DNA of 64,000 bases from Coix lacryma-jobi var. lacryma-jobi (lineage: Eukaryota; Streptophyta; Magnoliopsida; Poales; Poaceae): the NCBI GenBank assembly GCA_009763385.1, contig CM019825.1:115191131-115255130 (forward strand). Direction: 5' to 3'. The notes beneath the pieces are model-generated. The model was given only the letters and a program-made list of their open reading frames with translations, ran no database searches and had not been told where the DNA came from. Positions 10,289-21,044 of the stretch are shown piece by piece. Both the position numbers and the translations under genes were made by a program. The stretch's first letter is position 1. Every line of letters starts with the position of its first letter.

Positions 10289-12189
10289 TAACCCAAATTA
10301 AATTTCTTACATGCACTTATTATTTTACCTACTTTAGCAAGGTGAGACAGAGCTGTTTCAACCTACTCCTAGAGAATCCTAGGAAAATTATGGGAGCTCA
10401 CTTATGCATTTGGTAGGCTATTACAAGCATTTCAGCATCTTTGAGCAAGTAAAATAGCCTACACAAATCTAGCAAGTAAACATGCTTAAAACAACTTAAA
10501 CAGGTGTAAGTTATTTAATGTTGTTAAACAACAAGTTTTACATTTTCTTGCAGCAACATGATACTGGTAAGGTATGAAAATTGGTTTCACAAACTTTTAA
10601 TTCATATAACTCTAGTTCTCATGATTGCAAGAAAACAAGCATGAAACAGAATTACATTATTATAGCATGAAAAGGCATTTAAACAACAGGTTGAGTACAT
10701 TTCGTTGCTAGAGCATGTTAACACAAAGCTAACAAATCTAGAATTAAATGCTTAGGAAGCAATTAACATACCCAAACAACACTACATACATAATAGGCTC
10801 AACAAAAAGTTTTATTGTTCCTTTAGGTGGAGCATTTCAAAACAAAATTAACCCAATTGGTTTCACCCAAAAGGGAGTTTCCTAACTCAAACATTTAACT
10901 AGAGACTTAGCATAATTTTTCCCACATAAGCAGGATATACACAAGCCATTTAGTTACTACAATATATTTCAATATAGGGGGAAACTTCTAACCAGTAAAA
11001 GCTTGTTGTCTAACTACTCTATCAAGAAAACATAAAGCAAAGCAAGACAACACACAATCGTGATGAGCTAGCAGGGTTATCTAAACAACATCATACATGT
11101 ATTTACTTCTAGTCTAAACAAGCAATCACTTATCTAGATGACATGAAAACACTCATACAGAACATTGCACACTACCAACTATCAAGAACAAGACCACATT
11201 ACATCTAGCTTAGAGCAACATATAACACCAGTCTTAAACTATATTTCTAACCTTTACAAGCAATCTAGCACATCACGTAGAGGCACTAGTTCACTACAAA
11301 CTTTATCATTACAGGAACAAGGGTGGGGAAGCATTTGATGCTCAAACAACCATTATGTTTTATCATTACTTTAGTCACACTTGACAACAAGTTGTTTATT
11401 ATTAGAACAAAGGTGAGAGAAGCATGTTCATGGGCAATGCACAACAAGATGTATGCTCGTCCTATACGTCCTCACAAATTGCCAACCTGAGGTAGCAATC
11501 ACGTTCTAGGTCGGTGGCATAACACGCACTCTCGATATAGCTAGTCGTAAACTATACATACGCATTCGAGGTTAGCGTACCTGCAGAAAATCTCATTTCA
11601 GCCCATTCCCACAACAGATATAAATGTATTACAGAAATTTAAATCTAGATACTATCTTAGGCGCATACCCAGTATACACGTAAGTAGTATATGCACCCAT
11701 CAGAATAGTATTACTCCCGCAATTAAATACCTTCACCCGCATTCGTGTGCTTACGAGTATAGGTTCTAGTACCAAACTAGCTCTTCTCTAGACCAACGGT
11801 TGTTTGGTCATGCTCTCACAACTCACCTTACCTGAGCGTAGGTGCGACGTTGCATAAAATAAATTCAACTACCCCACATATATGAGTACATCATATGTGA
11901 GGGCTACCTCCAACATTAGACCACAGGGTAGCATAGTGCGGTCATCTACACGTACCTTTTGAGTCGACGCGTTGTTGCAAGAAAGTAAAACCCCCCAAAG
12001 TTAGTATTACTTAACTAAGCCACCTGAAAGTCCTAAGTTGGGCATAACTGGAGGTTGTCGCTAGCACATAGTTTACAAATTAGGTTTTGACAAACTTGCC
12101 TACTAGCTAAAGATTTTTAGATAAAATAGGCTTTTCAAAACAAAACTTTGTTTTAAAACCATGCACATGACAGTATTATGCTTAACCTT
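10289..12189 (-). other. Non-coding leader of Tekay-like element
   Basis: About 1.9 kb after the primer-binding site with no open frame of note. The part near 11400-12000 aligns by eye with 53040-53520 of the young element, including a possible splice donor TCTGCAG|GTAC near 11580. The part nearest 10289 is AT-rich and unmatched, and may be intron-like. Neither ORF1 nor gag is reached before the break. Confidence 0.6.
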
Positions 12190-12201
12190 GCTCCGATGCC
12201 A
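12190..12201 (-). promoter_or_regulatory. Primer-binding site (initiator tRNA-Met type)
   Basis: The minus strand reads CACA-GC-TGGCATCGGAGC just after the LTR end at 12204. It is one or two changes from TGGTATCAGAGC, the plant initiator tRNA-Met complement, and matches the TGGTATCGGAGC of the young Tekay element. Confidence 0.7.
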
Positions 12202-12203
12202 GC

Positions 12204-15200
12204 TGTGACAGAACCATCCAATTTATAAGAGCCCAAGTGTGAAAACCTCCGCTGAAGCAGCTGAATTAGCACACTTGAGCCCATATAAACCCGGTAGTCC
12301 GGAAATCTCGAAGGATTTCAAACATTTCCAACATCTCAACCAAGATGGCATGGTCAAGAAAATACAAATCATGTCCACGGAGCTTGCAGTGGAAATAATA
12401 TTACAATAGAGTTCACAAATAATAATACAAGTTGAGTTCCACTTAATTTAGAAGATGCAACATAGCTTTGAAATGAATACCATAACATAAATTGAAATAC
12501 TTTGCTAGCTTGAGTGACATCCTCCAACAATAGCACAAGAGAATAAGTATGGAATTGCCGAGCCCACCGGCACTGGCCATCACCTTTCGGCAGGCCTAAC
12601 CTTCACCTGCAACAAGGTGGGATAAACCCTGAGTACTCGAATGTACTCAGCTAGACTTACCAGTCATAAACCAGAAATAAAGTGACACCAAGGAGTATGC
12701 AAGGCTGTATCTAGGGTTGGCTTTACTTACCTTTTTGCATAAAAGCATTTTCATTATTAGATAATCATCATTAGAGTATTAGCAGTCAATTTTATGTAAT
12801 TAACCTGATTAACTAGATTTGCACCTGATCTAGAGCAATCACTTGGCTAAATTAATCAAGCAAGAGTGACTATTTCATCAATAGCCTTTCAGATTCCACA
12901 TCATAACTATCTTTAGTTCCATAAGTTCTACGGGTAGCGAACGACAGTCAAGTTACTCACTGTCCAGGAGTGATGACGATTATAATCGATTCCTACCCAG
13001 CTGGGGATAAAATGTCGCACACTCGCCCGACACATCCGGCTACGACAGTCGTAAGCTGCCACTCAGGAAATTCGAGAACACAATGCGCGGGACGGCCATG
13101 GGCCCTTCTACACTGGGGGTTATCTCAGTGCCAGGTCACTCAAGCTATAGCTGCCCACGGTCATGTCAGGTCAATCAGGCCCTGCCTGTCCACGGACCAT
13201 GCCTGGTTGCTCAGAATAGTTGCCCACGGTACATCTGAGTCCCTGAGTGTTAGGCGTCAATATCTCCATCACCGGCTCGAATAACCTTACTCGGCTTCAC
13301 GGGAGGTACTCAGACCTACTCCGCTAAGTGATTAACGCGTTCAATTTGACTGTGGGGCGTTCCCCGAAATGGGTCCTATGCGACACAGACGGGAGACTAC
13401 TAGCACACAAAACCCATGTCCTGCTGCTCTTACATCCCGCCCGGTCTCAGATTAATTATCACATGGTTATCTCCATGATAGCACCAGACTGGTCATGATC
13501 AGTATCCACCTATATGCGGGAGACAGGAAATCACCCGACTTTTTCCGGTCTAAGCAGGGCTAAGCATATAAAATCGAGCCTAGACCTAGTAGGGATATCA
13601 AGATAATAATTGCTGGTGGACAAGGATAAGTAAGTAATGCATCAACGGTATCAGTCAACTCCTATAACTTAATGCAACAATCATTATATATTGACTCGAT
13701 TATATTTATAAAAGAATGGTAGGAGACTTAGAATGCTCCGAGGCTTGCCTGAGAAACAACACTTAAGCTAGTGTTAGATGGCACCACTTCGGGAACATCA
13801 CTGCTCCAGAAACTTGTGGGGTTCGCCAAACACCTTCTTCGGGATGGCCACCCAACACCATCTTCGGGCTTAGCTTCACCATCACGCACTTCACCTCACG
13901 CGCTCATCATCTAGCGTACCTATCATGAGGTGCATAATGCATATGTATGAGAACAAGGGATGCAACACATGATGCAACATAAGACATATAAGACAACTAT
14001 AACAAGATCTATCGACATAGTACCTAAGTTAATTTACTTAATCTAGTATAAGACACTAACAACCATAACTTAATTAAGCCTTTTATAAAACAACCAGCAA
14101 GTTACACACATTTAAAAAGGGTTATTTGATATACTAATTAACTCATGAAAGTTAGACCTAACAAGCAATCAAGTTGCACACACGCAAGTCAGACTTCAAA
14201 TTCTGGACAGCAAGACAGTAGTCCACTAATTTAAACTTAACTCAAGCTACAAACATCCAAACAGGGCAAACTAAGAGTTTCTGGAAAGCTAATAAGATTG
14301 TTTACAACTTTGCTATTCAACAGAAATGCTAAATCAGAGGTTAACTTGGTCAAAAACAGAGGCAAAGCAGCTCTGTCCAATTCCTGGACAGAAAAGCTGA
14401 CAGAACTTCAGGAAGGCATAACTCAAGAAATATTCATCACATAATCACACCATTAAACATTCTAGAAATCTTACAAGATTATCTAAAACTTTCTTATTAT
14501 TAGCAAAAGGTTAATTAACAGTTAACAAAGTCAAATTGCAAGATTAGTGCAGCTCAGTCCACCCTTAGGAAGAACGTGATGCACCACCTCAACAACAACT
14601 TAAAACAACCATATCTAGAGATATAGAGCACCAAAATACTTGATATAAGACTTGTTAGAAAGATTATTAGGTTGTCTAAAACTTATTTATAATCATCTTA
14701 AGTTGATTAAGCAGGCATCAAGGCTAACCAACACGAACAAGCAAATCTGTCCAGACTTGGACAGATTCTGAACCTTAACTTTAAACACATGTAACTCAAG
14801 TTATAGACCACTAAAAATAGTGATCCAAGATAATTTAGAAATATTATCAAAATAACTACAACTCTTATATTAACATCAACACATGATTCATAACTTAAAC
14901 TAGCCAAACAAATTATTATTTCAGATCTGCTCAGAAAGTATGCAAAACCTGTCAGCCAACTTCTAAAAGCTATAACTCCTAAACCACTTGGCCTAAAATC
15001 ATGAAATTTCAGAGCAAGCAAGATATAGGAATTATCTACAACTTTTTTATAGACCACATCTACAGAAAATAATATCTACAACACGAAATAATTACCACAA
15101 TGGAAACTGTCCCGGCAGCCATTTCAGCAAAACTGGACATACACACAGCAGCTAAGTAATTAAATCACAATTAGAGCTACACAACTCTAAATAACACATA

Positions 15201-15264
15201 ACAAGACATTCTGGAAAGCCTATGAAATTTCCTACAATTCATCTTTAAACATATCATCAAGACT
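12204..15264 (-). repeat. 5' LTR of Tekay-like element, 3' segment
   Basis: The downstream three quarters of an LTR of about 4.1 kb. It has a TATA-like TTTATAAATATAA on the minus strand near 13702-13714, a hairpin at 12629-12650 flanked by GTAAG and TTGCAG, and the conserved U5 end. From about 13900 to 15260 it is AT-rich with CTGGACAGA-type short repeats. An open frame on the plus strand at 12970-13284 is spurious. Confidence 0.7.
12608..12660 (-). promoter_or_regulatory. Hairpin inside a GTAAGT...TTGCAG segment (LTR)
   Basis: CTGAGTAC (12629-12636) and GTACTCAG (12643-12650) form a perfect 8-base stem around a 6-base loop. On the minus strand the hairpin sits between a donor-like GGTAAGTCTAG and an acceptor-like TTGTTGCAG. 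The same arrangement occurs at 52392-52443 and 63586-63638 with a different loop. Confidence 0.55.
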
Positions 15265-16073
15265 TACAGCGCCACCTGCGTTCAGCCAGGAACGCGCTAT
15301 GATCTCCAAAACGTCCACCCGGAGCACAACGAAGGCCTCCGAAGCTACATCCGACGATTCTCCACCATGCGGCTCACGATTCCGGAGATCGCTGATGCTG
15401 AATCTATCTCTACGTTCTCCAACGGTCTATGTCATAAGGAGCTCCGTGACAAGATCATCCGGAAAAAGGTCACCACGGTCACCGAACTAATGACGATCGC
15501 CAACTCCTACGCCGACGCCGACGACGCCCATCGCCATCATGAACGTCCGCGTCACCGATCACGGTCCCAGGAGCGTCGCCGTGAGGACGATCGTCGCAAT
15601 GAACGACGCAATGAAGGTACGACCACCGCTCGAAGCAGCGCGACCACCGCGACTACCGAGATCGCCGGCACGATCGGCCAGAGTCTTCGCGTCCGAGAAC
15701 AGACCACCACCGACATGACCGCCGCTACATCGCCAACACCAATACTCAGCCAAGGCGCACCTACGACAACGACTATGAGAAACTTCTCAATGGCCCGTGT
15801 CCTCTCCACAAAGGCGCCAGACACTCCATGCGCGAGTGCGACACCATCGCCCGCAACGTCCGCGGGAGCGACGACAAGCGACCGCGAATCGACAACGACA
15901 AGGACAAGGACGCCGACAACAATGAGCCTGCTTTTCATGCACCAGCAAGGACCCTCTCCATCTTCGGCAGCAACGTTGTCATCGAGACTGAGCAGAAGCG
16001 GCGCCAAGTACGACGCGACATCGCCTCCGTCGCGGCCATCATCGACGACCCCACCAACGTTCGCTACCTCGAC
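15265..16073 (+). pseudogene. gag: Tat gag, partial, frameshifted
   Basis: The frame starting YDLQNVHPEHNEGLRSYIRR and running through AESISTFSNGLCHKELRDKI and TVTELMTIANSYADADDA is the C-terminal half of a retrotransposon gag domain. It then becomes Arg-rich (RHRSRSQERRREDD). A frame change near 15600-15800 is needed to continue into CPLHKGARHSMRECD, a degenerate zinc-knuckle-like motif around 15800-15841, and then DIASVAAIIDDPTNVRYLD, ending at TAG 16074. The long frame 15367-16164 beyond 15620 is out of register and not gag. The N-terminal half is missing. Confidence 0.75.
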
Positions 16074-16076
16074 TAG

Positions 16077-16872
16077 TCGGAGCGCCCCATCACCTTCTCC
16101 AGGGAGGACCAATGGTCGGACGACAAGTATCCAAGCCATTTTCCTCTCGTCATCGACCCAGTGATCTCCAACTGCCGCTACCGCAAAGTCCTCGTCGACG
16201 GCGGAAGCGCCCTCAACATCATCTTCTCATCGGCTTTCCGCGAGCTCGACTACTCCAAGCGGGACTTGTTCCCGGCGAATTTCCCCTTCTGGGGCATCGT
16301 ACCAGGTAAACCATCCATGCCTGTTGGACAGATAACCGTCCCAGTGCAGTTCGGCACCTCCGACCACTTCCGCGAGGAGTACATCACCTTCATCATCGCC
16401 AACTTCGACACCGCCTACCACGCCATCCTCGGTCGCCGGGCGCTCTCCAAGCTCATGGCTGTTCCACACTACGCCTACCTCGTGCTCAAGATGCCAACGA
16501 AGAAAGGCGTCCTCAGCGTCCGGGCAAATCTCCAAGTGGCGTACGAGTGCGAGCAAGAGACAATCAACTCCGCCGAGACACGCCAACAGCTCCAGGGTGC
16601 CCAAGATTGCATCACCGACGCCGCTAAGCTCCGCCCCGATGATCTCGAGATCTCGGAGACCTCCGACCAGCGCTCCAGCAAGAAGTCGAAGGACACAAAG
16701 CAGGTGGCCCTGGTGGACGGCGCTCCGGAGAAGACTGTCGTCATCGGCACCAACCTCGACCCTAAATAGGAAGACGCGCTCGTCAGCTTCCTACGAATCA
16801 ACGTCGACGTGTTCGCCTAGAAACCAGCGGACATGCCCGGCGTTCGACGGAAGTTCATCGAGCACTCCCTGA
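16077..16872 (+). pseudogene. pol: Tat aspartic protease and linker, with nonsense codons
   Basis: Continues the frame after the TAG at 16074. VLVDGGSALNIIF near 16188-16226 is the protease active site (D-G-G-S, where many have D-G/T-S/A). FREEYITFIIANFDTAYHAILGRRAL is the second half, with AILGRR matching the usual I-L-G-R. A charged linker follows up to TAG at 16767-16769, then DALVSFLRINVDVFA and another TAG near 16818. The conserved finger region before reverse transcriptase is short: NVSPDW is joined almost directly to EVYHPDWL, with a frame change near 16890-16910, so some 30-40 residues are probably deleted. Confidence 0.75.
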
Positions 16873-18521
16873 ATGTCTCCCCGGATTGGTTGTATAAAAG
16901 AGGTGTATCACCCGGATTGGTTGGCCAATCCAGTGCTTGTACTAAAAAAGAATAAAGAATGGTGTATGTGCGTTGACTACACCGACCTCAATAAGCAATG
17001 CCCTAAGGACCCCTTCCTCCTCCCTCGCATCGACGAGGTCGTCGACTCCACTGTCGGGTGCGAACTTCTCTCCTTTCTCGATTGCTATTCCGGTTACCAT
17101 CAAATTGCCTTGAAGGTCGAAGACCAGATTAAAATGGCATTCATCACGCCTTTCGGCGCCTACTGCTACACGACCATGTCGTTCGGGCTGAAGAACGCCG
17201 GTGCCACGTATCAGCGTGCGATCCAGGATTGCCTGAAGAACCTCATCCCGGAGAAAGTCAAAGCTTACGTGGATGACGTCGTCGTCAAGACTCGCACCAC
17301 TGACACGCTCATCTCCGACCTCGAAGCAACCTTTAAGGCCCTTAACAGGTTCTAGTGGAAGCTCAACCCCAATAAATGCATCTTCGGTGTATCATCTGGA
17401 AACCTCCTCGGCAACATCGTCAGCCGTGACGGCATTCGCCCAAACCCCGACAAGACTTCGGTCGTCCTCCGCATGCGAGCTCCCTCTAACGTGAAGGACA
17501 TCCAGAAGCTCACCGGGTGCATGGCGTCCCTCAGCCGCTTCATCTCCAGGCTCGGCGAAAAGGGGCTACCTTTCTTCAAGCTCCTCAAGGCTGGGGAAAA
17601 GTTTGTTTGGGACGTTGAAGCCGATTTTGCATTTTCTGACCTGAAGAAGTACCTCACGCAGCCTCCTGTGCTCGCTGCACCCAAGGAGAAGGAGCCCCTG
17701 CTGCTCTACATCGCCGCCACAAACCGGGTCGTCAGCTCCGTTATCGTCGTCGAACGTGAGGAAGACGGTCATACCTACCCCGTCCAGCGACCCTGCTACT
17801 TCGTCAGCGAGGTATTGAACGACTCCAAAACTAGATACCCTCAGGTACAAAAGCTCCTCTACGCGGTCCTTATTACTGCACGCAAGCTACACCATTACTT
17901 CCAAAGCTCCGAGCGGGTCACCGTCGTCACAGAATTCCCCCTCGGGGACATTCTCCGTAATAAGGACGCTACGGGACGCATCATCAAGTGGGCCATCGAG
18001 CTCGGCTCCTATGACATCGCCCTTCAAGGTCGCCAAATAATCAAGTCACAAGCACTTGCCGATTTCCTCGCCGAATGGACGGATCTCCAAACTCCAGTAC
18101 CGCCGGAAGCGCCAGAACATTGGACCCTCTTCTTCGACGGCTCCCTCACCCTGCATGGCGCCGGCGCCGGTCTCCTCTTCACATCTCCCTCCGGTGAAAA
18201 GCTCCGCTACGCCTTACGGCTACTCTTTCCAGCCTCCAACAACACCGCCGAGTACGAAGCCGCCCTCCAAGGTTTACGCATCGCTAGCGAGCTAGGCGTC
18301 AAGCGCCTCATGGTCTACGGCGACTCCGCCCTCGTCATCAACCAGCTCAACAAGGACTGGAATTGCTCCAACGACAAGATGAACGCCTACTGCACCGCCA
18401 TCTGGAAGATTGAAGGTAAATTCTTCGGTATCGAATACCATCACCTACCGCGTGATCGGAACCAGGCGGCCGACGAGCTCTCAAAGTTGGCGTCATCAAG
18501 ATCTCCGGCCCCACCGGCGTA
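16873..18521 (+). pseudogene. pol: Tat reverse transcriptase, RNase H and second RNase H
   Basis: Copies the RNA genome and degrades it. EVYHPDWLANPVLVLKKN, CVDYTDLNKQCPKDPF, LSFLDCYSGYHQI, MSFGLKNAGATYQR and AYVDDVVV (the YxDD catalytic motif) mark reverse transcriptase; a TAG at 17353 interrupts it just after. RNase H follows, with PLLLYIAATNRVVSSVIV. A second, archaeal-type RNase H begins FFDGSLTLHGAGAGLLFTSP with SNNTAEYEAALQGL and VYGDSALVINQLN, a hallmark of Tat. A one-base loss near 18521 then shifts frame before integrase. The two frames together are collinear with an ordinary Tat polyprotein. Confidence 0.85.
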
Positions 18522-19885
18522 TTCGTCCACGATCTGCTTGAGCCCTCCATCGCCAACCACTCAGGCTTCGGCTCATCCACAGAAGCCACGACTCTACTTC
18601 CGCCGACAGAACCACTGGTCGCCGCCGTTCCCTCAATGCCATCCGACTAGCGCGATGACTTCATCAAATATCTCTCCGAGAACCTCATCCCCGCTGACAA
18701 GACCGAAGCTGAGCGCCTCGTTCGCCACGTTAACAATTACATCCTGGTCGATGGTATCCTCATGCACAAAAACTCCAGAAACAAGGTACTCCAAAAATGC
18801 ATCTCCAGGGAAGATGGCCTCGAAATACTCTTTGACATCCATGCCGACGAATGTGGGAACCATGCGGTTGCGAAGACGTTGGTACATAAGGCTTTCCGTG
18901 CAGGATTCTACTGGCCATCAGCGGTCGCCGACGCCGAACAGCTCGTCCGCACCTGCGAGGGGTGCCAATTCTTCGCCAAACAAACCCACGTTCCTGCGCA
19001 GTCGCTTCAAGCAATACTGGCCTCATGGCCCTTCGCCTGCTGGGGACTCAACATGATCGGCCCTTTTCGACCAGCTCCGGGAAGCTTCAAGTGGATATAC
19101 GTCACCATCGACAAATTCTGCAAGTGGATCGAAGCAAAGCCAATCACCAAGGCGACCGCCGAAAACGCCGTCTCCTTCATCGACGAAATAATCCATCACT
19201 TCGGACTCCCGAACTCCATCATCACCGACCTCAGCTCCAACTTCACCGGCAACGTCTTCTGGGATTTCTGCGAAAGCCACGGCATCCTCGTCAAGTATGT
19301 CTCCGTCGCCCATCCTCGAGCCAACGGCCAGGTCGAACGTGCCAACGGCATGATCCTCGACGCCCTGAAGAAACGCCTCTACCAGAAAGACGAGAAGCAC
19401 CCTGGTCGCTGGATGCGCGAGCTCCCCTCCGTACTCTGGGGTCTTCGGACTCAACCCAGCCATAACACCAATGTTTCGCCGTACTTCATGGTCTTCGGCT
19501 CTGAAGCCGTCATCCCCGCTGATATCGCCTTCCGCTCTTCGCGCGTTGAGAACTATGATGAGGAAGCCTCCGACCAGGCTCGTTGCGATGACCTCGACCG
19601 CCTAGAGGAAGAGCGCCTGGCATCTTGCCTACGCACCGCCAAATACCTTGAAGGAGTTTGCCGTTACTACAATCGGAACGTCAAAGATTGATCTTTCGTC
19701 ATTGGCGATCTTGTCCTCAAACGGAAACTCAAGACCGACGGTCTGCACAAATTGTCTTCACACTGGGATGGCCCCTACATGGTAAAGGAGGTCACCCGAC
19801 CAGGTGCCTATCGCCTCGCCGACCTCGAAGGCATCGACGTACCTAACTCCTGGAGCATCGAGTACCTCAGGAAGTTCTATGCCTA
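18522..19885 (+). pseudogene. pol: Tat integrase, with a catalytic change and nonsense codons
   Basis: Integrase joins element cDNA to the host chromosome. The zinc-binding H-H-C-C is visible (HADECGNHAVAK, then RTCEGCQFFA). Of the DDE triad the second Asp is present in SIITDLSSNFTG and the Glu in NGQVERANGM, but the first lies in GLNMIGPF, where relatives have LDM, so Asp appears changed to Asn. The C-terminal VIGDLVLKRKLKTDGLHKL and WDGPYMVKEV belong to the integrase tail. In-frame stops: TAG near 18648 and TGA at 19689-19691, both explained by a single C:G to T:A change. The natural stop is the TAA near 19885. Confidence 0.85.
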
Positions 19886-19889
19886 AAGG

Positions 19890-20220
19890 ACGACTCGCCG
19901 ACCTCTCCATACGTCTCCGAACGGTCCCCCAACCTCTCCATACGTCTCCGGACGGTTCGCCGACCTCTCCACCCGTCTCCGGATGGCTCGCCAACCTCTC
20001 CATACGTCTCCAGATGGTCCCCCGACTTCTCCATACGTCTCCGGATGGTTCACCGACCTCTCCACCCATCTCCGGACGGCTCGCCGACCTCTCCACCCGT
20101 CTCCGAATGGCTCGCCGACATCTCCACCCGTCTCCGGATGGCTCGCCAATATCTCCATCCATCTCCGGATGGCTCGCCGACGTCTCCAACTCGTCTCCGG
20201 ACGACTCGCCATTTTCTCCA
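19890..20220 (+). repeat. 31-base minisatellite, about 10 copies
   Basis: Tandem units of 31 bases, each with a variable start (GCTCGCCGAC or GTCCCCCGAC) followed by CTCTCCACCCGTCTCCGG or a variant. The array begins within five bases or so of the gag-pol stop codon. Because 31 is not a multiple of 3, the overlapping open frames on both strands are artefacts of the repeat. Confidence 0.85.
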
Positions 20221-20224
20221 AACA

Positions 20225-20830
20225 GCCCGGCTGATGCCAAAGGAGACTCAGAGCAGGGGTTACTGTAACCACCGGACGCGTGCATGAGCGCCCGCCCTCT
20301 GCGCTATGGTGGCAGTAGTCCTCCCAAGTGGTGTCTCGACCTCTTTACGCGTGCATGAGCGCCCGCCCTCTGCGCTACGAAGGGAAGATCACTCTTGGGC
20401 TGAGTCCTCCGGAGGCTATACGCCCAGTGCCTATATGCACCGGTCATGCGCACGTTCTCCACTCGGTCTTCAAGCAGCCTGACTAACGCCAACGAAAACT
20501 CAGAGCCGGGGCTGTTGTCACCATCGGACGCGTGCATGAGCGCCCGCCCTCTGCGCTACAGTGGCCAACAGTTCTCCCAGGTGACGTCCTGACCTCTCTA
20601 CGCGTGCATGAGCGCCCGCCCTCTGCGCTATGAAGGAAAGGCTAACTTGGGCTGAGAATTCTGAGGATATAAGCTCAGTGTCTCACGTTCGCGCCACCCA
20701 CGTGCTCGACAATGGTCGCCATTCGCCCATGTCACGCCACGATCGAGCCTCTCGGAAAAGACCCTGGCCGTGGTACCTCCCTACGAGTGCATGAGCGCCC
20801 ACCCTCTGCGCTATGGGATGCCAGCAACGG
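20225..20830 (+). repeat. Larger tandem repeat with a 33-base core, five core copies
   Basis: The core GTGCATGAGCGCCCGCCCTC plus TGCGCTA occurs at about 20276-20308, 20347-20379, 20527-20560, 20600-20632 and 20782-20815. Cores 1-2 and 3-4 are each part of a longer unit of about 250 bases that also includes ACTCAGAGC and GGGCTGAG, so the zone is a degenerate two-to-three-copy tandem duplication. Confidence 0.75.
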
Positions 20831-21044
20831 TCCCTTGGGCGACGCCCTTGACTCCTACATGCAAACGAGCTCCGCGCTCTACGCTACGGATCCTGGGATA
20901 ACCCAAGGCCGAACCGTTCATCGCTACGTCTCACGACTATCGGGTCCGCGGAATTCGGGGAACGAACAGAACACGCCGAGTTGCTTCAAGTTTTGATTTA
21001 GTTCGCCCAAGAGTCTATTTACAGACTATCTCCTAATCTACATA
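20831..21044 (+). other. Tat spacer before the antisense gene
   Basis: Short unique stretch between the repeat zone and the 3' end of the antisense gene. No gene seen. Confidence 0.5.

Noticed and set aside
12970..13284. 104-codon plus-strand frame
   Set aside because: It lies in a Tekay-like LTR, with no domain and no conservation in the related LTR that I can see.
15552..16139. 195-codon open frame on the minus strand
   Set aside because: It is antisense to GC-rich Tat gag, shows no domain, and has low-complexity Val/Asp-rich content typical of a shadow frame.
19758..20287. Several overlapping frames of 80-175 codons on both strands
   Set aside because: They are produced by the 31-base minisatellite, which keeps all frames open.
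19890..20830. CRISPR-like array
   Set aside because: Units are contiguous or irregular with no unique spacers, and the setting is a plant retrotransposon.
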